Shown: piece by piece, positions 50,980-62,992 of the stretch
How the letters are laid out: every line of letters begins with the position of its first letter
How positions within the stretch are numbered: the first letter of the stretch is position 1
Assembly: GCF_902703175.1 (NCBI RefSeq)
Contig: NZ_CACRYJ010000060.1
Span: forward strand, 1-64,000
Direction: 5' to 3'
DNA: 64,000 nt
Source of the DNA: Occultella aeris
Lineage (GTDB): Bacteria > Actinomycetota > Actinomycetes > Actinomycetales > Beutenbergiaceae
The notes under the pieces: generated by a model
Databases searched by the model: none
What the model was told of the DNA's origin: nothing
What the model saw: the letters and a program-made list of their open reading frames with translations, nothing else
Translations under genes and position numbers: made by a program

Positions 50980-51704
50980 CTCGTGGGGTCCTCGACGTCC
51001 TTGTCCGTGGTGGCGCCGGCGCCGGCGGTGTCACCCTCGCGGGCCAGCCGGGCGCGCTTGCGCAGGCGGACGATGACGAACCAGACGATCAGGCCGGCGA
51101 TGGCGATCAGCACCAGGTTCGAGATGACCCCGCTCCACTGTTCGAGGACCGGCTTGATCGCGGGCCCGAACGCGTAGCCCAGCCCGATCCAGATGCCGTT
51201 CCAGAGCAGCGACCCGGCGAACGTGTACAGCGAGAACTTCCACAGGTTCATCCGCTCGATCCCGGCCGGGATGGAGATGAACGAGCGCACCAGTGGCACG
51301 CACCGGCCGGTGAACACCGCCACGCCGCCCCAGCGGGAGAAGAACTTCTCGGCCTTGTCGAAGTCGGCGACCTCCACGAGCGGCATCTTCTCGAAGATCC
51401 AGCGGGTCCGGTTCCGGCCCAGTGCGGCGCCGAGGCCGTACCAGATCCAGCCGCCGATCAGGCCGGCCAGGGTCGCGGCGACCAGGGCCCCCCAGAAGCT
51501 CATCCGGCCCTCGTAGGCGAGGAAACCCGCGCCGGGCAGGATCGCCTCGGACGGGATCGGCGGGAAGAACGTCTCGATCAGCACCGCGAGCCCCACACCG
51601 ACCTCGCCCGCGATCGTCATCAGGGAGAGCACCCACCCGATGAACCCGTCGTACTCGGTGGCGGGGTCGACTGCCTGCATGGGCAGGTGGTGCAGCGCGG
51701 GCAT
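50976..51704 (-). CDS. DedA-family (VTT domain) membrane protein
   Basis: A 242-residue polytopic membrane protein. Typical DedA segments are ETFFPPIPSEAILPGAGFLAY, the FSRWGGVAVFTGRCVPLVRSFISIPAG block, and AGSLLWNGIWIGLGYAFG. Characterised relatives translocate undecaprenyl phosphate or phospholipids, so envelope recycling is a reasonable role. About five hydrophobic segments and a basic, acidic-ended C-terminal tail are visible. It is coupled to the kinase gene by a GTGA overlap. Confidence 0.88.
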   Translation of the reverse strand: MPALHHLPMQAVDPATEYDGFIGWVLSLMTIAGEVGVGLAVLIETFFPPIPSEAILPGAGFLAYEGRMSFWGALVAATLAGLIGGWIWYGLGAALGRNRTRWIFEKMPLVEVADFDKAEKFFSRWGGVAVFTGRCVPLVRSFISIPAGIERMNLWKFSLYTFAGSLLWNGIWIGLGYAFGPAIKPVLEQWSGVISNLVLIAIAGLIVWFVIVRLRKRARLAREGDTAGAGATTDKDVEDPTR

Positions 51705-51841
51705 GGAGCTCCTCGAGGATCGGGCGGCGACGGGACGGCTGGTGCGGTGATCGCCCTTGACCCCTCAAGGTTCTCACGCGTGCGCGCAGCACCGCCTCAC
51801 ACCCTGGTGGGACGTGCGCGTACGACTGGTGGGCGAGCGGG

Positions 51842-52417
51842 CTACTGCCCGACGCGCCCGTCGATCCGTTCCCTGATCAGGTCTGCGTGCCCGCAGTGCC
51901 GGGCGTACTCCTCGATCATGTGGATCAGGACCCGCCGCAACGGGGTCTGCCCGTCCGCCCCGATCCAGCCGAGGTCCGCATGGGCGGCGACGAACGCCTC
52001 GGAGTTCGCCACCTCGGCACGCCAGGTGGCCCAGGCCTCCTCGACCACCGCCGGATCGGCGGCGGCGCCGCTGAACTCGGTGTCGACGCCGTCGACCAGG
52101 TAGGGAGCCGGTACCTCCTCGCCGGCGAGGACGCGACGGAACCAGCTCCGCTCGACGCCTGCGAGGTGGCGCACCAGGCCCAGCAGGGACAGATCCGACG
52201 GCGGTACCGACGCTTTCGCGAGACCGGCCGGGTCGAGGCCGGAGCACTTCATCTCGAGGGTGAGGCGGTAGTCGCTGAGGAAGCCGAGCAGCATGGCGCG
52301 CTCGGTGTTCTCGAAGGCGCCGTCCAGGCGCGGATCCTCGTCCTCGGGCACCCACATGTCCCACCAACCGAACCTCCGCTCGGGGAGTTCCTGACCTGCC
52401 TCGTCGACCGTGACCAT
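51842..52417 (-). CDS. DinB-superfamily (DUF664) protein
   Basis: A 191-residue four-helix-bundle protein: RAMLLGFLSDYRLTLEMKCSGL, SLLGLVRHLAGVERSWFRRVLAGEE and VLIHMIEEYARHCGHADLIRERIDG, with candidate metal histidines in HLAG, HMIEEYARHCGH. This is the DUF664 subgroup common in mycothiol-producing actinobacteria. The reaction is unknown. It stands alone; 137 bases separate it from the DedA start downstream and nothing notable lies there. Confidence 0.8.
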   Translation of the reverse strand: MVTVDEAGQELPERRFGWWDMWVPEDEDPRLDGAFENTERAMLLGFLSDYRLTLEMKCSGLDPAGLAKASVPPSDLSLLGLVRHLAGVERSWFRRVLAGEEVPAPYLVDGVDTEFSGAAADPAVVEEAWATWRAEVANSEAFVAAHADLGWIGADGQTPLRRVLIHMIEEYARHCGHADLIRERIDGRVGQ

Positions 52418-52479
52418 GGCTCGACACTGCTCCCGGCCCCCGGGTTCGGCAAGTCAATTTCGGGCGAGGACTCGCCGTG

Positions 52480-54649
<2,170 letters not shown>

Positions 54650-54650
<1 letters not shown>

Positions 54651-57193
54651 TGCCGTACGTCGTGCCGAGCTGGCTCCGCGACCACGTCGAGATCCCCGTG
54701 GGCACCACGGCCGCGCAGATGGCCGCGGACCTGGTCCGGGTCGGGCTCGAGGAGGAGGCGGTGCACGCCGCCGGTGTCACCGGCCCGCTCGTGGTCGGCC
54801 GGGTCCTCGAGGCGATCCCCGAGACGCAGAAGAACGGCAAGACCATCAACTGGTGCCAGGTCGACGTCGGCGCCCACAATAACGCCGACGGGTCACCGCG
54901 CGGGATCGTCTGCGGTGCGCACAACTTCACCGCGGGTGACGACGTGGTGGTGGCTCTGCCCGGCGCCGTGCTGCCCGGGGACTTCGCCATCGCGGCCCGC
55001 AAGACCTACGGCCACGTCTCGGACGGGATGATCTGCTCCGAGAGCGAGCTCGGGCTGGGCGAGGGGCACGAGGGCATCATCGTGCTCGAGGACGCACCGG
55101 CGCCGGGTACCGACGCGATCGAGCTGCTCGGCCTCGGCGAGGAGATCCTCGAGATCAACGTCACCCCGGACCGCGGCTACTGCTTCAGCGTGCGCGGCGT
55201 GGCCCGTGAGTACGCGCACGCCACCGGCGCGGCCTTCACCGACCACGGCCTCGCGACGGCGGACCTGCCGTCCGCGAACAAGGACGGGTTCGCCGTCGAG
55301 ATCGCCGACGACGCACCGATCCACGGTGTGCCGGGCGCGGACCGTTTCGTCGCGCGGATCGTCCGGGGCATCGACGCAGGCGCGCCGACGCCGGACTGGA
55401 TGGCCACCCGGCTGCGTCAGGCGGGCATGCGTCCGATCTCCCTGGCCGTGGACATCACGAACTACGTGATGCTCGACCTCGGTCAGCCGCTGCACGCCTA
55501 CGACCTGGCCACCCTCGCTGCACCGATCGTGGTGCGCCGGGCCCGGGCCGGGGAGAAGCTCACCACCCTGGACGACGTCACGCGCACCCTGGACTCCGAG
55601 GACCTGCTGATCACGGACTCCCCGGACTCCTCGGGCACCGTCGGCTCGCGGATCCTCGGCATCGCCGGGGTGATGGGCGGCGCCGACACCGAGGTGACGG
55701 ACGCGACCACGGACGTGCTCATCGAGGCGGCGCACTTCGACCAGATCTCGGTGGCCCGCAGCGCCCGCCGGCACAAGCTGCCCAGTGAGGCCGCCAAGCG
55801 GTTCGAGCGCGGCGTGGACACCGCGCTGCAGGCGGTCGCCGCGCAGCGCGTCGTCGACCTGCTCGTGCAGTTCGCGGGCGGCGCGCCGGATGCCGGGGTC
55901 ACCGACCTCGACCGGACGACGGCGCCCGGACCGATCGCGATCGACGCCGGCCTGCCGGGTCGGCTGGCCGGCGTGGCGTACGCGACCGGGACGGTCGTCT
56001 CCACCCTCGAGTCCCTCGGTGCCCGGGTGGTCGCCGACGGCGACGCGCTGGTGGTCACCCCGCCCACGTGGCGGCCCGACCTGACCGAGCCGGCCGACCT
56101 GGTCGAGGAGGTCGTGCGCCTGCAGGGGTACGACCGTGTGCCCTCGGTGCTGCCGCCGGCGCCCCCGGGCGGACGCGGGCTGAGCCGCACGCAGCGGCGA
56201 CGCCGCCGGGTGGCGAACCTGCTCGCGGACTCCGGGCTCACCCAGGTGCTCACGTACCCGTTCATCGCAGCCTCCCGTCACGACGACCTCGCAATGCCGG
56301 CAGCGGACCCACGGCGCCGGTCGGTCCGGCTGGCCAACCCGCTCTCGGAGACGATGCCGTACCTGCGCACGTCCCTGCTGGACACCCTGACCGACGCCGC
56401 GGCGCGCAATATCGGCCGCGGGCTCACGGACGTCGCGATCTACGAGATCGGCCTGGTCACCCGACCCGACGGGGCGAGCCACGACTCGCCGCTGCCGCCC
56501 ACCGGGTTGCGCCCGAGCGACGCGGACCTGGACGCGATCCGGGCCGCGGTGCCCGCGCAGCCATTGCGGGTGGCGGGCATCCTGGCCGGCAACATCGTCG
56601 CTCCGGGCGTCTACACCAGCGCCCGGCGTGCCGACCACGCCGACGCCATCGCCCTGGTGCACCGGATCGCCCAAGCGGTGGACGTCACGCCTGTCGTCGA
56701 GGCGGACACCGAGCACCTGCCGTGGCACCCCGGCCGGTGCGCAAGGTTCATGACGGCCGACGGCGTCCTGCTGGGCCACGCGGGCGAGCTCGCCCCGAAG
56801 GTCACGGCCGCCCTCGGCCTGCCGGCCCGCACGGTCGCGTTCGAGGTGGACCTGGACGAGCTGTTCGGTGCGGCGCCCACGGAGCCGAAGCAGGTCCCGC
56901 CGCTGTCCACGTTCCCCGCCGCGAAGGAGGACATCGCCCTCGTCGTCGATGCGGGCACGCCGGTCGCCGCCGTGCTCGCCGCCGTGCGCGAGGGAGCCGG
57001 TGAGCTGGCCGAGGAGATCCACCTCTTCGACATCTACACGGGCGAGTCCGTTGGCGAGGGCAAGGCGTCGATGGCGTTCTCGCTGCGCCTGCGCGCGGCC
57101 GACCGGACGCTCACCGCGGCCGACACCGCCGGGGTGCGCGACGCCGTCGTGGCGCTCGCGGGAGCGCGGTTGGGCGCGCAACTGCGCGGCTGA
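54650..57193 (+). CDS. pheT: PheT, phenylalanyl-tRNA synthetase beta subunit
   Basis: The 847-residue beta subunit provides tRNA binding and editing. In order: an EMAP-like tRNA-binding domain (about 40-150, INWCQVDVGAHNNADGSPRGIVCGAHNF), the B3/B4 editing domain (about 205-390), the B5 domain (PTWRPDLTEPADLVEEVVRLQGYDRVPS), a pseudo-catalytic core (LTYPFIAASRH, LANPLSETMPYLRTSLL) and a C-terminal anticodon-binding FDX domain (STFPAAKEDIALVVD, LFDIYTGESVGEGKASMAF). The start overlaps the pheS stop (TGATG). Confidence 0.96.
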
Positions 57194-57205
57194 ACCGAGG
57201 TTCCG

Positions 57206-57239
57206 GCGGCCCGGGCGAGATCGACGACGCCCGGGCCGC
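57206..57239 (+). terminator. Terminator of the pheST operon
   Basis: Perfect 11-base arms GCGGCCCGGGC (57206-57216) and GCCCGGGCCGC (57229-57239) with a 12-base loop, 13 bases after the pheT stop. Confidence 0.8.
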
Positions 57240-57303
57240 GACCAAGGCCATGCGAGGACCAAGGTCCCTCGATCGGCCGGATCCGGTGGCGCACCCTGGA
57301 TAC

Positions 57304-57840
57304 ATGAGAGTCCTGGTAGCGATTGCATCCACCTACGGCGCCACCGCCGAGATCGGCGAGGCCATCGCCGTCGAGCTGCGTCAGGGTGGCCACCACGTCG
57401 AGGTCCGCCCGGTCGAGGCGGTGGGCCGGCTCGACCCCTACGACGGCGTCGTGCTCGGATCCGCCGTGTACATCGGCCGGATCCTGACATCGGCCCGGCA
57501 GTTCGCCGCCCGCCTCGCCGAGGAGTTCGCGCCGCGCCCGGTGTGGGTGTTCGCCTCCGGCATGAAGAGCGTCACCCCTTACCCGCTCGGCGCCGCGTTC
57601 ACCTCGCCCGTACAGCCGCCGTACTTCGGCGGCCGGTACACGATCTTCGGTGGCGTCGTGGACCGCAGCAAGCTCGGCACCGCGGAGCGCTCACTGATCG
57701 GGTTCGTCGGCGCGACCCACTCCGACGAGCGCGACTTCGACCTGATCGCGGCCTGGTCCGGTGAGGTCTCGGTGCGGATGAATGCCTACACCGCCCGCCG
57801 TCGGGCGGGCGAGACGAGGTCGATCGCGACACCGGGCTGA
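57304..57840 (+). CDS. Flavodoxin-domain protein
   Basis: A 178-residue flavodoxin-like protein: RVLVAIASTYGATAEIGEAIA is the FMN phosphate loop region, with VVLGSAVYIGRILTSARQF and VWVFASGMKSVTPYPLG downstream, resembling HemG/menaquinone-dependent protoporphyrinogen oxidase-like flavodoxins. The YTIFGGVVDRSKLGTAERSL segment fits that group. Electron-transfer partner unknown. It stands alone, convergent with the hydrolase gene. Confidence 0.83.
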   Translation: MRVLVAIASTYGATAEIGEAIAVELRQGGHHVEVRPVEAVGRLDPYDGVVLGSAVYIGRILTSARQFAARLAEEFAPRPVWVFASGMKSVTPYPLGAAFTSPVQPPYFGGRYTIFGGVVDRSKLGTAERSLIGFVGATHSDERDFDLIAAWSGEVSVRMNAYTARRRAGETRSIATPG

Positions 57841-57883
57841 CCCGACCGGCGGTGGACCCGCTCCGCTGCCTGATCGACGGGGC

Positions 57884-58654
57884 TCAGGCGGGCATCAGAT
57901 GCTGGTTCACCGCCCCGCTGGTCAGCCAGTCCCGCATCACCTCGTTGAAGAGTGCCGGATCCTCGGCGTTCCAGGCGTGGTGCATCCTGGGGACCCGTCG
58001 TGTGGTCACCGCACCCGAGCGGGACGTCAGTTCGGCGAACGACCGGGCCACGGTCCGCGGCTCCCGCTCGCCCGCCAGGGCGAGGAGCGGAACCTCGGAG
58101 CCCTGCAGGCCCCCGAGGTCGGCGGGCGCGACGCCGTCGTACACCTCGGTCATCATCGCGACGGCGTTCTCCGTACGGATCCCGAGCCCGGTGCTCACGA
58201 ACGTGGGCACGGCGTCCCCCGGGAGGCGGAACGCCCGGGCCATCGCGTTCCAGTACCAGCGCTTGTCCCAGAGCCGTACCTGTGCCAACCCGAACCAGCG
58301 CGTCGGCCCGTGGACCCCACGCAGGGCTGCACCGGTGACCAGGGTGGAACGGACTCGCTCGGGATGGCGGGCGGTCAGGATGCTCCCCAGGATCCCGCCG
58401 AGGGAGAGCCCGACGACATGGGCGCGGCCACCGTGGGCATGCTCGCCGATGAGGTCCGCGAGCTGGTCCGCGACGTCGGCGAGCGAGGTCCAGTCCTGAT
58501 CGGCCGAGGCCCCGAACCCGGGTAGGTCCGGTACCAGGCAGTGGTGGTCCGCCAGGGTGGCCACCTGCCCTTCCCACATCCAGCCCGCGACGTTCCCACC
58601 GTGCAGGAACAGCACGCTCGGGGGCGACTGCTCGTTCGTGACCGCGACGTACAT
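57884..58654 (-). CDS. Alpha/beta hydrolase
   Basis: A 256-residue alpha/beta-hydrolase-fold protein: oxyanion strand VLFLHGGNVAGWMWEGQV, LVPDLPGFGASAD, nucleophile elbow HVVGLSLGGILG (Ser), and the catalytic histidine in PRMHHAWNAEDP. It has a lid region rich in Trp/Arg (WFGLAQVRLWDKRWYWNAM). The substrate is unknown. The ATG at 58654 shares its last base with the stop of the padR gene, so the two are coupled and the hydrolase is probably controlled by that PadR regulator. Confidence 0.83.
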   Translation of the reverse strand: MYVAVTNEQSPPSVLFLHGGNVAGWMWEGQVATLADHHCLVPDLPGFGASADQDWTSLADVADQLADLIGEHAHGGRAHVVGLSLGGILGSILTARHPERVRSTLVTGAALRGVHGPTRWFGLAQVRLWDKRWYWNAMARAFRLPGDAVPTFVSTGLGIRTENAVAMMTEVYDGVAPADLGGLQGSEVPLLALAGEREPRTVARSFAELTSRSGAVTTRRVPRMHHAWNAEDPALFNEVMRDWLTSGAVNQHLMPA

Positions 58655-59175
58655 CAGGTGAACTCCCGGTCCATCGTCTCGAGCCAGTCCAGTTCGGCCC
58701 GGGCGTGGGCCAGGCCGTTGCTCAGGGTGGACAGTCGCAGCCTCTCGGCGCGGGTGGTGCCTGTGCCCTCGGCCGCCGCGAGGGCGCTGAGCGTCTCCCA
58801 GGCCGTGGTCGCCGCGGTGCGGCGCTGCCCCAGCAGGTCTGCGATCGCAGCGTCGGGCAGGCGTGGGGAGAAGAACAACTTGGCGAGGAACTCGCTGCGT
58901 TCGGGCGCAGGCTCGGCCGGGGCAGTCAGCCAGCTGTCGAGCTCGTCGCGGCCGGCGTCGGTGATGTGGTGGACCCTACGGTCCGGGCGCCCCTGCTGCG
59001 GCACCACCTCCACGTCGGCCAGGCCGGAAGCCACCAGCGCGGTCAGGGTGCGGTAGATCTGCGCCTGGTCGCCGGACCAGAAGTGGTTGACGGTCTCGTC
59101 GAACGCCCTCTTGAGGTCGTAGCCGGTCAACGGGGACAGGTCGAGCAACCCCAGGACGGCATGCTTCATGCTCAT
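58654..59175 (-). CDS. PadR-family transcriptional regulator
   Basis: A 173-residue PadR-like winged-helix protein: MKHAVLGLLDLSPLTGYDLKRAFDETVNHFWSGDQAQIYRTLTALVASGLADVEVV is the DNA-binding domain, followed by RRVHHITDAGRDELDSWL and a C-terminal Vir-like helical domain for dimerisation. PadR proteins usually repress neighbouring detoxification genes in response to aromatic or antibiotic ligands. Starts at 59175 (MSMKH) or 59169 (MKH) are both possible. The region just upstream is AT-rich with TATG/CATA repeats, a likely operator. Confidence 0.86.
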   Translation of the reverse strand: MSMKHAVLGLLDLSPLTGYDLKRAFDETVNHFWSGDQAQIYRTLTALVASGLADVEVVPQQGRPDRRVHHITDAGRDELDSWLTAPAEPAPERSEFLAKLFFSPRLPDAAIADLLGQRRTAATTAWETLSALAAAEGTGTTRAERLRLSTLSNGLAHARAELDWLETMDREFT

Positions 59176-59214
59176 GGACCTATGGGACCATGCACATATA
59201 GGACTATGCAAGCA
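59176..59214 (-). promoter_or_regulatory. AT-rich, repeat-bearing region upstream of padR
   Basis: Between padR and the quinone oxidoreductase stop lie the related words TATGGGACCATG and TATAGGACTATG about 16 bases apart, in an AT-rich patch unlike its surroundings. This is a plausible PadR autoregulatory operator. I could not place -35/-10 boxes with confidence. Confidence 0.4.
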
Positions 59215-60201
59215 TCAGGGCAGCAGGAGCACCTTGCCGGTCGTCTCGCGGCCCTCGAGAGCGCGGTGCGCGTCCGCGGCGCGTGCCAGGGGGAACGTGG
59301 CGCCGACGCGCACGTCCAGGTCACCGCTCGCGAGGGCGCCGAACACGGCGCCGGACCGGTAGGCGAGCTCCTCCGGGTCCGCGGTGTAGTGCCCGAGCGT
59401 CGGCCGGCTGACGAACAGCGAGCCCGAGCTGTTCAGCCGCTGCAGGTCGAACGGGGGCACCTGGCCGCTGGCGCCGCCGAAGAGCACGAGCATGCCTCGG
59501 CGCCGCACGCTCGCCAGGCTCGCGTCGAAGGTGGTCCTGCCCACGCCGTCGTAGGCCACGTGTACGCCGGCGCCGCCGGTGAGGTCCCGCACGATCTGGG
59601 GGAGCTCGGTCGTGACGTCGTCGAGATCGGTGTAGCGGATCACCTCGCTGGCTCCGGCGGCCCTGGACAGCGCCTCCTTCTCGGCCGTCGACACCGTGGT
59701 GATGACCCGCGCCCCCCGGGCAACGGCGAGTTGGGTGAGCAGCAGTCCGACCCCGCCCGCGCCGGCGGTGAGCAGCACGTCCTGGCCCGGCTGCACGTCG
59801 AAGACGCCGTCGACGAGCATGTGGGCCGTCATGCCCTGCAGCGGCAACGCCGCGGCCAGGTGCGGATCGACGCCGTCGGGCACCACGATCGCCGCGTCGG
59901 CGGCGAGCAGCACCTCCTCGGCGTAGGAACCGGTGAGCGAGCTCGACCACGCGACGAGGCGGCCGGCCGAGAGGTGCGTGACGCCGTCGCCGACCGCGAT
60001 CACCTCGCCGGCGCCCTCACTGCCGGGCACGAACGGGAACTGGCGCGGATACACCCCGGAGCGGACGTAGGTGTCGTAGAAGTTCACCCCGATCCCGCTG
60101 GTGCGGACCAGCACCTGTCCGGCCTGGGGCGCCGGAGCCTGGCGGTCGGTGGGCGTGAGGACGTCGGGACCGCCTGCGGCCCGGGCTTCGATCGCGAGCA
60201 T
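59215..60201 (-). CDS. Zinc-free quinone oxidoreductase (NADPH, QOR-like MDR family)
   Basis: A 328-residue medium-chain dehydrogenase/reductase. GVNFYDTYVRSGVYPRQFPFVPGSEGAGEVIAVG lacks the zinc-binding cysteines of alcohol dehydrogenases, as in QOR enzymes; the Rossmann motif is VLLTAGAGGVGLLLTQLA and a later YDGVGRTTFDASLA fits the group. It should reduce quinones with NADPH. TAGGTT 6 bases before the ATG on the coding strand suggests a leaderless start. The padR gene follows 39 bases downstream on the same strand. Confidence 0.87.
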   Translation of the reverse strand: MLAIEARAAGGPDVLTPTDRQAPAPQAGQVLVRTSGIGVNFYDTYVRSGVYPRQFPFVPGSEGAGEVIAVGDGVTHLSAGRLVAWSSSLTGSYAEEVLLAADAAIVVPDGVDPHLAAALPLQGMTAHMLVDGVFDVQPGQDVLLTAGAGGVGLLLTQLAVARGARVITTVSTAEKEALSRAAGASEVIRYTDLDDVTTELPQIVRDLTGGAGVHVAYDGVGRTTFDASLASVRRRGMLVLFGGASGQVPPFDLQRLNSSGSLFVSRPTLGHYTADPEELAYRSGAVFGALASGDLDVRVGATFPLARAADAHRALEGRETTGKVLLLP

Positions 60202-60310
60202 GTGGCCAACCTACAACCGCCCACCCCGTCCGGAGGTAGGGAGAACCCCCGGGTCCAGATGCCGGTGGGCACCAGTGATCGCGCGCCCTGTGACGACAAG
60301 GCTGGACACC

Positions 60311-61672
60311 ATGACCGCAACGTTTGATCCACCCGTCCTCGCCCCCGCCGCGAGCCCTCCGCCGACGCGGGACCTGTTCGTGGACGTCCTGCGCCTGTTC
60401 GCGATCGCCCTCGTGGTCGCACAGCACTGGCTGATGCCCGTGATCGACTACTCCGACGGCCACCTCGTCACCAGCAACGCCCTGACCGTCCCCGGTGGCT
60501 GGGTGGTGACCTGGATCAGCCAGGTGATGCCACTGATCTTCTTCGCCGGTGGGGCGGCCACCGCGATGAGCCTGCGCCGGCGCTCCACCGGCGCCGATCG
60601 GGCCTGGGTGGCAGCTCGACTGTTGCGCCTGGCGATCCCGGTCCTCGGGCTCGCGGCGCTCTGGCTGCCGCTGCCGCACCTGATGTTGGCCCTCGGGATG
60701 CCCGCCGAGCCGGTCTCGGTCGGTGCCCGGCTCGTGGGCGCGCTGCTGTGGTTCCTCGGCGCGTACGTCCTGATCACCCTGCTCAGCCCGGCGCTGGTGC
60801 GGCTGGCCGACGCGCTGCGTGGCCGCGAACTGATCGGCTTCGCAGCCGTCGCGATCGCGGTGGACGTGCTCCGGTTCTCCTTCGGGGCGCCGGACGTGCT
60901 CGGCTACCTGAACGTGATCGCCGTCTGGGGCGCCGTGCATCAGGTCGGCATCCACTACGGACACGGACGCCTTCGGGGCATCCGCGGGCTGCGCGCGGTC
61001 GCGCTCGGTGCCTTCGGGTTCGCCGCGGCGGCGCTGGCCGTGGGGTTCGGCCCGTACCCGCTGAGCATGGTCGGTCTGCCGGGTGACCCGATGTCCAACA
61101 TGAACCCCCCGACCGCGGTGCTGCTCGCGCTCGCGGTCGGTCAGCTCGGCCTTGCGCTCGCCGTCCGCGACCAGATCGCGGCGTGGGCAGCGCGTCCGCG
61201 GGTGGCCGCCGTCGTGGGCCGGCTCTCGGGGTCTGCGATGACCGTGTACCTGTGGCACACGCCGGCACTGGTGCTGGTCGCCGGGGTCGCGGTTATCGCC
61301 CTCGGCCGCGACACCCCGGATCCGTTGAGCGCCGAGTGGTTCGACGGCGTCACCGCCTGGGTGGCCGTGCTCGGCCTGGTCCTCGCGGTGGCCATGACGG
61401 TCTTCTCACGCCTGGAGCGGGTGCGGCTGCCCCGCCTGGTCGCCACGGACGTGGGTGCCGGGCGGCTGCTCACGGCCGGGCTGCTCGTCGGTGCGGGTGT
61501 GCTGGCGCTGACCATCGGTGGATTCCGCCCCGAGACCCTTTGGGACGCCACCGGGCCCCTCGTGGCTGTCGCGTCGATCACGGCCGGGGTGCTGCTACTG
61601 CTCGCGAGTGCCGCCCGGCGCCCCGGATCGCGCTGGTCTTCGGTGGCTCGAACCGGCAAGGTGGCGTCATGA
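60311..61672 (+). CDS. Acyltransferase-3-type membrane protein
   Basis: A 453-residue membrane protein with about ten to eleven hydrophobic segments. DLFVDVLRLFAIALVVAQHW carries the arginine and histidine of the acyltransferase-3 family, and SQVMPLIFFAGGAATAMSLRRR is the next conserved helix. Such proteins O-acylate surface polysaccharides, lipids or peptidoglycan. The ATG at 60311 is chosen because the domain begins 20 residues later; the frame is open far upstream without similarity. The stop overlaps the sensor kinase ATG (ATGA). Confidence 0.83.
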   Translation: MTATFDPPVLAPAASPPPTRDLFVDVLRLFAIALVVAQHWLMPVIDYSDGHLVTSNALTVPGGWVVTWISQVMPLIFFAGGAATAMSLRRRSTGADRAWVAARLLRLAIPVLGLAALWLPLPHLMLALGMPAEPVSVGARLVGALLWFLGAYVLITLLSPALVRLADALRGRELIGFAAVAIAVDVLRFSFGAPDVLGYLNVIAVWGAVHQVGIHYGHGRLRGIRGLRAVALGAFGFAAAALAVGFGPYPLSMVGLPGDPMSNMNPPTAVLLALAVGQLGLALAVRDQIAAWAARPRVAAVVGRLSGSAMTVYLWHTPALVLVAGVAVIALGRDTPDPLSAEWFDGVTAWVAVLGLVLAVAMTVFSRLERVRLPRLVATDVGAGRLLTAGLLVGAGVLALTIGGFRPETLWDATGPLVAVASITAGVLLLLASAARRPGSRWSSVARTGKVAS

Positions 61673-62961
61673 CCGCGCTCGAGACCCCCATCGGCCCCGG
61701 TCCGCAAGCACCCGAGCACGTCTCGCTGCTGCGCCGCGCCGCTCGGGAGAGCGGGTACCTGCTCCTCTGCCTACCGTTCGGCATCGCCGGACTCGTCGTC
61801 TTCGTGGTCGGGATCGCGCTGGGGGTGGGCCTGCTGGTCACGCTGCTCGGCCTGCCGATCCTGGCCGGGACCCTCGCCGCGGCCCAGGGGCTCGGGAACG
61901 TCGAGCGGACGCGGCTGGCCGCACTCGGCTACCCGGTACCGGCGACCCTGCCGTTCCACACGGAGCGGAAGGGCCTGCGCCGGTTCCTGGCCAGGCTCGG
62001 CCACGGGCAGAGCTGGCTGGACCTGCTCCACGCGCTGCTGTTCTTCCCGGTCTCCCTGCTCACCTTCGTCGTCACGGTGGTCTGGTGGGTCGTCGGCGCC
62101 GGGGGCGTGCTGTACATCGTCTGGGAGCGTTACCTGCCGGACGGCGGCCGCACCGACCTCGCGGACCTGCTCGGCTACCCCGGCCAACTGGCCGACATCC
62201 TGCTGACCACGGTGCTCGGCGCCCTCCTGCTCCTGACCGCACCCTGGGTCGTGCGCGGCATGGTCGCCCTGCACAGCGGCCTCGCACGGATCACCCTCGG
62301 TGGCACGTCGTCGTCGGCCCTGCGCGCCCAGGTCGCGGAACTGACCCGCAGCCGGGCCGCCGTGGTCGGTGCCGAGGCGGATACGCTGCGCCGGATCGAG
62401 CGGGACATCCACGACGGGCCGCAGCAGCGACTGGTCCGGATGAGCATGGACCTGCAGTCCGCGCAGCGGCGGCTCGCCGCCGACGACCCGGACGCCGCCG
62501 AGCGGTTGATCGCCGAGGCGATAGGGCATGCCCAGGCGAGTCTCGACGAACTCCGCACACTCTCCCGCGGCATCGCCCCGCCCGTCCTCAGCGACCGTGG
62601 CCTGCGCGCCGCGATCGGGTCCGCCGCGGGGCAGTCACTGATCCCGGTGGAGCTGGACATCGGCCTCGACCCGGGCCAGCGGCTCGCCGCCGCCCGTGAG
62701 TCGGCAGCGTACTTCGTGGTTACCGAGTCGCTCGTGAACGCTGCCAAGCACTCCGGTGCGACGGCGGTGCGAGTGACCGTGGCGCAGCTGGACGACGGCG
62801 TGCTGCGGGTCGAGATCGCGGACGACGGCATCGGCGGCGCGCATCCGGGCAAGGGGCATGGCCTGACCGGCCTGGCCGACCGGCTCGCCGGCGTGGACGG
62901 GGTGCTGGAGGTGCACAGCCCGGACGGCGCGGGCACCCGCGTGGTCGCCACGATTCCCTGA
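61669..62961 (+). CDS. NarL/DesK-type sensor histidine kinase
   Basis: A 430-residue membrane kinase. The N-terminal half is a 'Sensor' domain with four hydrophobic segments (GYLLLCLPFGIAGLVVFVVG, LLHALLFFPVSLLTFVVTVVWW, VLGALLLLTAPWVV). The phosphoacceptor motif RRIERDIHDGPQQRLVRM (HisKA_3) follows, then an HATPase domain with VTESLVNAAKHSGA and IADDGIGGAHPGKGHGLTGLADR. The signal is unknown; related systems detect envelope stress. Coupled to the acyltransferase upstream; the response regulator follows after 31 bases. Confidence 0.92.
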   Translation: MTALETPIGPGPQAPEHVSLLRRAARESGYLLLCLPFGIAGLVVFVVGIALGVGLLVTLLGLPILAGTLAAAQGLGNVERTRLAALGYPVPATLPFHTERKGLRRFLARLGHGQSWLDLLHALLFFPVSLLTFVVTVVWWVVGAGGVLYIVWERYLPDGGRTDLADLLGYPGQLADILLTTVLGALLLLTAPWVVRGMVALHSGLARITLGGTSSSALRAQVAELTRSRAAVVGAEADTLRRIERDIHDGPQQRLVRMSMDLQSAQRRLAADDPDAAERLIAEAIGHAQASLDELRTLSRGIAPPVLSDRGLRAAIGSAAGQSLIPVELDIGLDPGQRLAAARESAAYFVVTESLVNAAKHSGATAVRVTVAQLDDGVLRVEIADDGIGGAHPGKGHGLTGLADRLAGVDGVLEVHSPDGAGTRVVATIP

Positions 62962-62992
62962 CCGGACCCGCGCTCGGCTAGGGTCGGGGACC

